This document shows positions 7,534 to 13,469 of a DNA stretch of 30,166 bases, in pieces. A program made the translations under genes and the position numbers. The stretch comes from Methylomarinum sp964474415 (lineage in GTDB: Bacteria > Pseudomonadota > Gammaproteobacteria > Methylococcales > Methylomonadaceae). The DNA lies in the NCBI GenBank assembly GCA_964474415.1, contig CAYYSO010000012.1, positions 1-30,166 on the forward strand. The letters run 5' to 3'. Below the pieces are notes generated by a model that was not told the DNA's origin, ran no database searches, and saw nothing but the letters and a program-made list of their open reading frames with translations. Numbering within the stretch: the stretch's first letter is position 1; each line of letters begins with the position of its first letter.

Positions 7534-8298
7534 ATGTGTGGAATTTGTGGTTGCGGACAACCCGAACAAAAACATTTGCATCATCATGGTCATGATGTCG
7601 AACATGAACAACATCACCATCACGGGAAACATGATGCAGAACGACTGATTAAGATTGAACAGGACTTGCTGAGCAAGAATAATAGTTATGCCGAACAAAA
7701 TCGTACCTATTTTAAGCAACATGGAATTTTTGCCCTGAATCTGGTATCCAGTCCCGGCGCTGGAAAAACGACCTTGTTAGTTGAGACGATCAGAGCATTG
7801 AAGAATAAACTCCCGATTGCCGTGATTGAGGGTGATCAGCAAACCGAATATGATGCCAACAGAATCAGAGCAGCCGGGGTTTCTGCCTTGCAGATTAATA
7901 CCGGGCGAGCCTGTCATCTGGATGCGCATGGTATTGGTCATGCAGTTATGGACTTAATGGTGAAAGATAACAGTCTGCTGGTAATAGAAAACGTTGGTAA
8001 TCTCATTTGTCCTTCTTCATTTGATTTGGGGGAGGCATATAAAGTCGTGGTTTTATCAGTGACAGAAGGGGATGATAAGCCGCTGAAGTATCCGGATATG
8101 TTTCACGCTGCCAGCTTAATGGTTATTAATAAAACTGATCTTCTGCCTTATGTGGATTTTGAGGTTGAGCGCTGTATTGGGTTTGCCCGGCAGGTGAACC
8201 CTGATATTCAGGTCATTAAATTATCAGCTAAACAAGGTGAAAATTTTACTGAATGGACGGGCTGGGTAACAACTCATATGCATTCCATGGCAGCTTGA
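7534..8298 (+). CDS. hypB: Hydrogenase nickel incorporation GTPase HypB
   Basis: HypB is the SIMIBI-class GTPase that drives nickel insertion together with HypA. The 254 residues contain the N-terminal CxxCxC metal motif (C2, C5, C7), a histidine-rich tract at 14-33 (11 His) suited to nickel storage, and the P-loop SSPGAGKTT at 72-80. EGDQQTEYDANRI, NTGRACHLDAH and NKTD follow. The ATG at 7534 is preceded by AGGTGG (7522-7527). It is the last gene of the operon; a hairpin overlaps its stop codon. hypC, hypD, hypE and hypF, which make the Fe(CN)2CO group, are not in this window and must be elsewhere if the enzyme is active. Confidence 0.96.
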   Translation: MCGICGCGQPEQKHLHHHGHDVEHEQHHHHGKHDAERLIKIEQDLLSKNNSYAEQNRTYFKQHGIFALNLVSSPGAGKTTLLVETIRALKNKLPIAVIEGDQQTEYDANRIRAAGVSALQINTGRACHLDAHGIGHAVMDLMVKDNSLLVIENVGNLICPSSFDLGEAYKVVVLSVTEGDDKPLKYPDMFHAASLMVINKTDLLPYVDFEVERCIGFARQVNPDIQVIKLSAKQGENFTEWTGWVTTHMHSMAA

Positions 8299-8320
8299 AC
8301 ATGAGTTTGTATGTTCAAGC
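8293..8320 (+). terminator. Terminator-like hairpin at the end of hypB
   Basis: A perfect 10-bp stem GCTTGAACAT / ATGTTCAAGC (8293-8302 and 8311-8320) has an 8-nt loop and overlaps the hypB TGA. It is followed by CTTATTTC, a poor but T-containing tail. It probably closes the hox-hyp operon. Confidence 0.6.
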
Positions 8321-8332
8321 CTTATTTCAATA

Positions 8333-8454
8333 GGAAGCGAGAGAATGAAATAACTTCGGTAACTGGTGTGTAGCCGGGTAATGCAGGAGCAATTACCGAG
8401 AAGACCGGGCAAAAAGAGACAATCGAGTTGCCGAAATTGTTTCGTGAATGTTCC
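8333..8454. repeat. Palindromic intergenic element C, related to element A
   Basis: The left arm contains ATGAAATAACTTCGGTAACT (8345-8364). The right arm (8426-8454) reads, on the complement, GGAACATTCACGAAACAATT followed by TCGGCAACT; 16 of the 20 inner positions match. The same arm sequence occurs in element A (GAAATAACTTCGACAAC), and its outer GGAA end is shared too. A small internal hairpin is formed by CGGGTAAT and ATTACCG. It lies 12 bp after the hypB terminator, so elements A and C flank the hydrogenase operon. Confidence 0.7.
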
Positions 8455-8751
8455 TGTGATACTGAAAAACCCACAGCACTTTTTCAGTGCTTTGATCTGT
8501 CATCAATTAGACTTCAAAACTCAGTGCCAGGCGGTTAGTTTAAGGGTGTTGTATTTCCGGGTCACAAGAGGGGCAAGGAAAGAGAGTTTAGGGGTACAAT
8601 TGAAGGGAATTTACGGAATACTGCTCTTAAGTTGCATGAAATTATCGACTAATAGGCAAAACAAAAACAAATTCTTCATGGTAAAAAACGATATTATCGT
8701 TGATCAACACACTGCCAGATTTAAAAGTATCGATTGATTCTATGCGTAAAA
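8455..8751. other. Intergenic stretch without a recognisable gene
   Basis: I see no convincing gene. A small hairpin AGCACT / AGTGCT (8475-8480 and 8486-8491) and an AACGAT / ATCGTT inverted pair near 8687-8701 are present. An open plus-strand frame (8366-8737) starts inside element C, lacks a ribosome-binding site and does not read like a protein. Confidence 0.4.
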
Positions 8752-8772
8752 CAGGGCACCCAAAATGCCCTG
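8752..8772 (-). terminator. Rho-independent terminator of the small exported-protein gene
   Basis: A perfect 7-bp GC-rich stem CAGGGCA / TGCCCTG with a 7-nt loop is followed on the minus strand by TTTTACG. It lies 24 bp beyond the stop codon of the minus-strand gene at 8797-9147. Confidence 0.75.
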
Positions 8773-8796
8773 AATTAGATTATTTCAAATAGCCTA

Positions 8797-9147
8797 TTAC
8801 AAAAAATTTTTCAAGTCAGTAAAACCTTTGGCAGCAGCCACTAAATGTTTTTTGGCATCATCTAAATTACCTTTTTTAACTGCAAGACGGGCTTTTTTTA
8901 AATGCCCGTTAGCACGTTGACGTTTTACATCAACGTTATCACCTGATGGTATTTGTTTAACTAAACTGGCTGCTCTTCTGATTAAAAGAATAATGTCATC
9001 AGTAGATGAGCCTCCATCAATGGCCTTTGATGCTTCAGCAATTTTGGCCGTTACATTATCAACTGGTCCTGCAAAAGCTACTGCGGAAATGCTCATTGAG
9101 AACATGGCAATAAAAAGACTTAACGCTATTTTTTTTAAAAGTTTCAT
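8797..9147 (-). CDS. Small exported helical protein of unknown function
   Basis: This is a 116-residue protein with a clear signal peptide: KLLKK, a hydrophobic core to about residue 22, and a cleavage site after AFA (about residue 26). The mature part of about 90 residues has no cysteine and is rich in Ala, Lys and Asp. It looks all-helical, with A-x-x-A spacing: a first helix pair (VTAKIAEASKAID, IILLIRRAASLVK), a basic linker with VKRQRAN, then HLKKARLAVKKGNLDDAKKH. The layout resembles the periplasmic four-helix SmbP-type proteins, but the metal-binding histidines of SmbP are almost absent (only two His), so metal binding is not supported. The ATG at 9147 has AGGA about 9 nt upstream. It is a monocistronic unit with its own terminator. 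I do not recognise a named family. Confidence 0.75.
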   Translation of the reverse strand: MKLLKKIALSLFIAMFSMSISAVAFAGPVDNVTAKIAEASKAIDGGSSTDDIILLIRRAASLVKQIPSGDNVDVKRQRANGHLKKARLAVKKGNLDDAKKHLVAAAKGFTDLKNFL

Positions 9148-9429
9148 TGATTGTATCCTATGGTTTTGTTGGTCGTTATCAATATAGAGTTATTAACTAA
9201 ATATCGATACTTAATTCTAGCATATAAAATTTAACTTAAAGAATCCTTTAAAAAAATTATGGTTTTTGGTGTTGTGGCGCAATACCTTGGTTTTTGATAA
9301 AAAATATCGGTAATTATCCAGAGTATTTTAATTCTATGGTAAGTCTTTAATATCAGTTGCTTATGGATGAGGTGCGTAACTTTTCAATAATGTTGGGTAA
9401 GAGATGTGACCTATAGGTAATTTCCGACC

Positions 9430-9735
9430 TTCTGAGACAAGGGGGGGCTATGAGAGTCTTCATGAGCAGATATTTGCTCATGCAATATCAGCATTCACGG
9501 CGTGTCTGAGATTGGCTATAGGATTTCTCGGTCAGTGGATAATGAGAAGCAACCGCATGGAAAGCTATGTAACTGTTTCAGCATAGGTTTTACACGCCCT
9601 GCTGACGCTAAGTATCACATCCATGCGGGCAGCGCGGATGTCGGCACAAAGTCAGTCGTTAGAAAACCGCATCGGTGATCGCGCGAAGTATATCAATTGG
9701 AGATCAAAATTCAGTATCAGGAGGTTGATACTGTT
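9430..9735. other. Candidate structured non-coding region
   Basis: The 653-bp gap between 9148 and 9800 has no convincing gene, but its central part is less AT-rich than its sides and holds several perfect inverted repeats. These are CATGAGCA / TGCTCATG (9461-9468, 9475-9482); CCGCATGGA / TCCATGCGG (9553-9561, 9620-9628); GGCGTGT / ACACGCC (9499-9505, 9592-9598), which would cross the previous pair as a pseudoknot; and AGTATCA / TGATACT (9713-9719, 9726-9732) with GGAGG in the loop. A 19-codon frame (9450-9509) with a G-rich leader is the only short frame with a plausible start. The region could be a structured RNA, a decayed element, or neither; the strand is unknown. Confidence 0.3.
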
Positions 9736-9800
9736 GGTGTTTTAGTGCACTGTATTTTTGAATCACAAAGGGGGCGACGAATGTACACGGTGAGCCAACT

Positions 9801-10088
9801 TTAATTCCATGACCTGATTGCCGGGTCTTGTCCCTGGATCATCTGATAGTCAAGGTCATCCAGTACGGCTACACCTTTAAATAACTCGCCAGTAGAAATA
9901 TTTCTTATTAATAGATCGGCTTTGCGGACACAAAGGTTGATATGCGCGAATGTTTTTTGCGTCAGGCTATTCTTATCACCTTGTTTGATTGCGTATACGG
10001 CGTTTTCAGTAAAAAGAATAGTATCGCCTGTTGATGTTTTTTCCAGTGATGCCTGGCTGACGGGGAATTGATCAATAATATGTAGCAT
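9801..10088 (-). CDS. Orphan TusB/DsrH-family protein
   Basis: TusB/DsrH proteins are one subunit of the TusBCD or DsrEFH hexamer that relays persulfide sulfur for tRNA 2-thiolation or sulfur oxidation. The 95-residue protein has the family hallmarks: the start MLHIIDQFP, the segment GDTILFTENAVYAI (21-34), the middle strand INLCVRKADLLIRN, and the end SWN. Its length is typical. The only cysteine is C53; there is none near position 20, where DsrH has its cysteine. No tusC/tusD/tusE or dsrE/dsrF gene lies beside it, so a normal complex would need partners elsewhere. The ATG at 10088 is preceded by AAGG with good spacing. It could be a divergent paralogue, so the function is uncertain while the family call is fairly sure. 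Confidence 0.75.
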   Translation of the reverse strand: MLHIIDQFPVSQASLEKTSTGDTILFTENAVYAIKQGDKNSLTQKTFAHINLCVRKADLLIRNISTGELFKGVAVLDDLDYQMIQGQDPAIRSWN

Positions 10089-10337
10089 AGTCTTACCTTC
10101 TGAAACTCAATCCGACAAATTACATTAGCTTAATTTTATAACTACATCAAAATTAAGTACTATTAATGGTAATCCAATATTTTGAGATTGCCAAGTTTTG
10201 TTGTTAGAAAAGAATTTATTTTGTCATGCTTCAGATCAGAACAATTACAGTGAATGGGGTTTATGGCTTTGTTTTTATTGTATTAATAGAGTGTGTGGAA
10301 TGGTGTTTGGATTTGAATGGTGATGTTGGTTGTTACC

Positions 10338-10354
10338 GTCCCTACTCTAGGGAC
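10338..10354. repeat. Short perfect hairpin upstream of the tusB-like gene
   Basis: GTCCCTA-ctc-TAGGGAC forms a 7-bp stem with a 3-nt loop, extended imperfectly by GGTT at 10328-10331 and AACC at 10366-10369. It has no T-tail on either strand. It lies between element D and the tusB-like gene in an otherwise AT-rich gap (10089-10402) where I see nothing else. Confidence 0.5.
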
Positions 10355-10402
10355 AAATGAACGATAACCATTTGTGGCAGGTGTCCAATGAAGGTTAAAG
10401 TC

Positions 10403-10593
10403 GGAATGGATATTTTATAACTTGTGCATTCTGACTGGTCTTTTGGGTCCGTCTTCAGCGTTACCTTCATGGATATAGGTAAGGGGCGAGCAGGGCGGAG
10501 GCTTTGCGGAAACAGTACATAGCTTGCTATGTGCCTGTTTCCGCACCTTGAATGCGAACAAAAATAATGCACAAGTTATTTCATCCCCATTCC
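10403..10593. repeat. Palindromic intergenic element D abutting the gpsA stop codon
   Basis: The 28-nt ends (10403-10430 and 10566-10593) are inverted copies with 23 of 28 matches; the inner 14 nt ATAACTTGTGCATT are perfect. A central hairpin pairs GGAAACAG with CTGTTTCC (10508-10515, 10534-10541) and ACATAG with CTATGT, around a CTTG tip. The ends resemble elements A and C (GGAA outermost, then ATAACTT). The central part resembles elements A and B (TAGCTTGC core). The right end stops exactly at the base before the gpsA stop codon (10594-10596), so this element may provide the 3' end of the gpsA transcript. Confidence 0.8.
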
Positions 10594-11592
10594 TTAAATT
10601 TCAGATTTTTGGTTCCGGTTTAGCAGATTTTGTACAGCGAGGCGGGGTTCCAGGTTTTCATATAGAACTTTGTAAGTTTGCTCGGTAATAGGCATTTCTA
10701 TGCCTAGTTTTTGTGATAACAGGTGGGTTTCTCTTGCTGCAGAAACGCCTTCGACTTCTTGACCAATTGCTTCTATGGCTTGTTGTTTACTTGTTCCCCG
10801 TCCCAATGCTAATCCCAGGCGCCGGTTTCTTGATTGATCGTCTGTGCAGGTTAAAACCAGGTCACCTAAGCCGGCAAGGCCCATAAAAGTGTCAGGGTGA
10901 CCGCCTAATTCCGAGCCCAGACGGATGATTTCGTTTAAGCCGCGGGTAATAAGTGCTGCCCGGGTGTTGGCGCCAAATCCCAGGCCATCGGCAATTCCTG
11001 CGGCGATAGCCAAAATATTTTTGACGGCGCCGCCAACTTGTACAGCAATGATATCCGGACTGGTATAGGTTCTAAAACGCTGGCTATGAAAAATATCAGT
11101 CAGTTGGGTTGAAAATGGCACTGAAGTCGAGGCAATGGTAATTGCTGCCGGTAAGCCGTCTGCCACTTCTCTGGCGAAGGTGGGGCCTGATAATGCTGCG
11201 GTCTCAATTTGTTTGCCGAGTATTTGTTCAACCACCGAATGCAAAAGCGAACCATCTTCCGGGTTGAAGCCTTTCGTTGCCCAGGCTATTTTATTGTTGT
11301 CAGTTATAAACGGTTTGATTTTTAACAGAGTATCTTTAAAAGCATGGCTGGGCACGGAAATCAGGATTAGCGGGCTAAACATAGAGGCCTGTTCCAGATT
11401 ATCAGTGACCTGTAAACTTTTCGGAAACATAATGCCTGGCAGATAACGCCGGTTTTCTTTATCTTTTTCAAGGTTTTTTATATGTTCTGGATTATGTCCC
11501 CATAGCAGAGTATTGCAGCCATTTCTGGCTGCCTGAATTGCTAATGCTGTACCCCAAGAGCCAGCGCCTAAAACACAAATTGCCGAGCTCAT
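10594..11592 (-). CDS. gpsA: Glycerol-3-phosphate dehydrogenase [NAD(P)+] GpsA
   Basis: GpsA reduces dihydroxyacetone phosphate to sn-glycerol 3-phosphate, the backbone for phospholipids, in the cytoplasm. The 332 residues have the N-terminal Rossmann motif VLGAGSWGTALA (7-18) and the central segment ALSGPTFAREVADGLPAA. The catalytic-lysine region GGAVKNILAIAAG and the C-terminal substrate region ANTRAALITRGLNEI and GLGDLVLTCT are also present. It lies 7 bp downstream of secB on the same strand, the same pair order as in E. coli (yibN-grxC-secB-gpsA). The C-terminus ends abruptly at the border of element D (QKSEI), with length normal for the family. Confidence 0.98.
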   Translation of the reverse strand: MSSAICVLGAGSWGTALAIQAARNGCNTLLWGHNPEHIKNLEKDKENRRYLPGIMFPKSLQVTDNLEQASMFSPLILISVPSHAFKDTLLKIKPFITDNNKIAWATKGFNPEDGSLLHSVVEQILGKQIETAALSGPTFAREVADGLPAAITIASTSVPFSTQLTDIFHSQRFRTYTSPDIIAVQVGGAVKNILAIAAGIADGLGFGANTRAALITRGLNEIIRLGSELGGHPDTFMGLAGLGDLVLTCTDDQSRNRRLGLALGRGTSKQQAIEAIGQEVEGVSAARETHLLSQKLGIEMPITEQTYKVLYENLEPRLAVQNLLNRNQKSEI

Positions 11593-11599
11593 TGTTTTA

Positions 11600-12061
11600 T
11601 CAGTTTAATTTGGTCGAACCAGATGTTTGTTGTTGCAGATGTTGTTGATATAAGGCGTCAAAATTAACCGGGGCCAGTAGCAGTTGGGGGAAACCGCCTT
11701 TGCTGACTAGATCAGAAACGACTTCGCGTGCGTATGGGAACAGGATATTAGGACAAAAACTGCCAACCATAGGGCCCATTTCCTGTTCGGCGAATCCAGC
11801 CAAAGAAAAAATACCGGCCTGGGTAACTTCAACCAGGTAGGCTGTGGAATCTTCTGTTTTGACAGTTACTGTGACAGTGAGCGATACCTCGTACAAGTTA
11901 TCTTCTAGAGGTTCGACATTAGTACCTAAATTAAAATCAACAGATGGTTCCCATTTAGTAGTAAAAATTTTGGGGGCATTGGGTGTCTCAAAAGAAATAT
12001 CTTTGGTGTAGATTTTTTGAATTGAAAATTGTTTTTCTTCCGGGTTATTGGATTCAGCCAT
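11600..12061 (-). CDS. secB: Protein-export chaperone SecB
   Basis: SecB is a cytoplasmic tetrameric chaperone that keeps preproteins unfolded and passes them to SecA. The 153-residue sequence shows the family core: FSIQKIYTKDISFETPNAP near the N-terminus, then EVSLTVTVTVK, the AYLVEVTQAGIFSL strand, and the characteristic CPNILFPYAREVVSDLVSKGGFPQLLLAPVNFDALY near the end (written here in full as residues about 103-139). SecB is confined mainly to Proteobacteria. The ATG at 12061 has no strong ribosome-binding site. gpsA follows 7 bp downstream. The grxC gene often found upstream is absent; the 157-bp gap to the rhodanese gene holds no gene. Confidence 0.97.
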   Translation of the reverse strand: MAESNNPEEKQFSIQKIYTKDISFETPNAPKIFTTKWEPSVDFNLGTNVEPLEDNLYEVSLTVTVTVKTEDSTAYLVEVTQAGIFSLAGFAEQEMGPMVGSFCPNILFPYAREVVSDLVSKGGFPQLLLAPVNFDALYQQHLQQQTSGSTKLN

Positions 12062-12218
12062 GATTTAAAATAAGGTTGTGTAATGATGTGATGGGGTTAA
12101 AGTTCGGAGTGTTACAGAATTTTCAGCAAAAGGAAGTGAACATTGTAGATTTTTGCTCTGAACATCAAATTTCCGGGAATAGTTTTGCATGATTCTCTGT
12201 GTAGCTCAACGCACTGTG

Positions 12219-12659
12219 TTAATTTTTATTTTTGCTGGTAATTTTGACAGGGAGTTTGTTGTCTTCCCAGGATTGCATGCCACCGGTAATGTTATATACT
12301 TTTTCAAAGCCTGATTTTATCAGGCTTTTGCAGGCAGGAGTGGCACGCGTGCCACTTTGGCATACAACAATAATGGTGTTGTTTTTGTATCGTTCCAGGA
12401 TGTCAAGTTGTTCATCAAATTTGCCTAGTGGAATATTGATTGCATTTTCAATATGGCCTTTAATGTATTCGTGAGGTTCTCTGACATCAATAACTTTGGT
12501 TTCGTCGCTATTCATTTTAGTGACAGCAATCATTGGAGAAATACCGGTAAATTTGTTAAATGAATTTTCCAGAAGATCCTGAATTAACAGAAAAGTGACT
12601 GTCGCCAGGGCCAGAACAAGCAGGTAGTGGTTGGAAGCAAATTCAATATATTGGTCCAT
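12219..12659 (-). CDS. Membrane-anchored rhodanese-domain sulfurtransferase (YibN-like)
   Basis: This single-domain rhodanese is a sulfur-carrier or thiosulfate/persulfide:acceptor sulfurtransferase. One N-terminal membrane segment (about 12-28, YLLVLALATVTFLLIQ) is followed by a rhodanese domain (about 40-138) containing VIDVREPHEYIKGHI and the active-site loop CQSGTRA with C100. The domain would face the cytoplasm if the short N-terminus is outside. Position matches E. coli yibN, upstream of secB-gpsA and divergent from gpmI. The adjacent minus-strand regulator (12700-13080) carries the cysteine pair of persulfide sensors, suggesting sulfane-sulfur handling. Two perfect palindromes lie inside the coding sequence (12306-12328 and 12339-12356). 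Confidence 0.9.
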   Translation of the reverse strand: MDQYIEFASNHYLLVLALATVTFLLIQDLLENSFNKFTGISPMIAVTKMNSDETKVIDVREPHEYIKGHIENAINIPLGKFDEQLDILERYKNNTIIVVCQSGTRATPACKSLIKSGFEKVYNITGGMQSWEDNKLPVKITSKNKN

Positions 12660-12699
12660 AGTAAGTATCGTTACTGAATAGAAGTTAGGAGGAATGGGG

Positions 12700-13080
12700 T
12701 TAGCAAGAAGTGCAAAAGACTTCTCGCATCATGCGAATAAGTTGAAGCATACGCTCATCATCTATGTAGTAGTAGACACGATTAGCTTCTTTTTTGTAGC
12801 CTAATATATCTTTTTCTCTAAGGATGGCGAGGTGCTGGGAAATATTACTTTGACTGGTTCCAACCTGTTTCACAATATCCTGCACGCTAATTTTTTGACT
12901 ACCCAAAACGCATAAAATTTTTAAGCGTAACGGGTGAGACATTGCTTTCAGACAACGGGCTGCTCGATTTATGTCAGCATCATTGTAAAGAATTTGATCT
13001 TCTTCTTTTTCCATGGAGGGTTTTTTATATAAGGGGTGTTTAACGCTGTATCGGTCAGAAGCTGATTTGTTAAGCTGCAT
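12700..13080 (-). CDS. ArsR/SmtB-family regulator, probable persulfide sensor (BigR/SqrR/YgaV type)
   Basis: This is a winged-helix repressor. The domain spans about residues 36-122: INRAARCLKAMSHPLRLKIL, the recognition helix region VGTSQSNISQHLAILRE, then the wing NRVYYYID. C57 (RLKILCVLG) and C123 (REVFCTSC) sit at the positions and 66-residue separation I recall for the reactive pair C42/C108 of Xylella BigR and C41/C107 of SqrR, which form a polysulfide link and release DNA. No ArsR-type metal motif (CVC in helix 3) is seen. C43 and C126 are extra. The start at 13080 coincides with the end of palindromic element E; an internal ATG at 13014 (104 residues) is possible. It lies 40 bp upstream of the rhodanese gene on the same strand, so co-transcription and autoregulation are likely. 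Confidence 0.85.
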   Translation of the reverse strand: MQLNKSASDRYSVKHPLYKKPSMEKEEDQILYNDADINRAARCLKAMSHPLRLKILCVLGSQKISVQDIVKQVGTSQSNISQHLAILREKDILGYKKEANRVYYYIDDERMLQLIRMMREVFCTSC

Positions 13081-13216
13081 GCTTTGAACGCTCGGGTTTT
13101 CGGTTTTCTATCTGTGCATGTTATTTAGTAGCCGTGTCGTAGAAATACTTACATATGTGTGCTTTCGAACAATATGAGCAAGTTACAAAAAGCGAAAACC
13201 TGGCCGTTCAAAGTAT
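13079..13216. repeat. Palindromic intergenic element E between the ArsR gene and gpmI
   Basis: The 29-nt ends (13079-13107 and 13188-13216) are inverted copies with 24 of 29 matches, carrying CTTTGAACG and GGTTTTCG. The sequence differs from elements A-D. The left end includes the ATG at 13080 of the ArsR-family gene. The inside holds no gene. It separates that gene from the probable gpmI promoter and may carry the promoter or operator of the regulator. Confidence 0.75.
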
Positions 13217-13243
13217 AGATAACCTACGATTGTACTCATGTAT

Positions 13244-13252
13244 TGTTATAAT
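13244..13252 (+). promoter_or_regulatory. Candidate extended -10 promoter for gpmI
   Basis: TGTTATAAT matches the extended -10 consensus TGnTATAAT exactly. No good -35 lies 16-18 bp upstream. It would give a leader of roughly 210 nt before gpmI, in an AT-rich gap where I see no other feature. Confidence 0.35.
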
Positions 13253-13469
13253 AGCACTTTTAAGCAAGTTATTTTATCGGGCCCGACAAAATATAAACGG
13301 TTAAGCATACCAGAGAGATGGTTATCATTCAATTATATTGAGTAAAGCTAAATTTTTACAATGAGTGATAAAAAATTTGAAAAGTTGTTGGGTGTAGTGT
13401 TTCATCGTTAATTAACGCATTATATTAATGAGTTTTTTTGGATACATTTAATTTTGGAGTTTATAAATA

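Noticed and set aside
8366..8737. Plus-strand frame of 123 codons after hypB
   Set aside because: It begins inside element C, lacks a ribosome-binding site and family features, and has mixed composition. A chance frame is more likely.
9450..9509. Nineteen-codon plus-strand frame with a G-rich leader
   Set aside because: It overlaps a perfect hairpin and is too short to support as a gene without other evidence.
10342..10572. Minus-strand frame of 76 codons beside gpsA
   Set aside because: It is almost wholly element D; the repeat structure explains the sequence.
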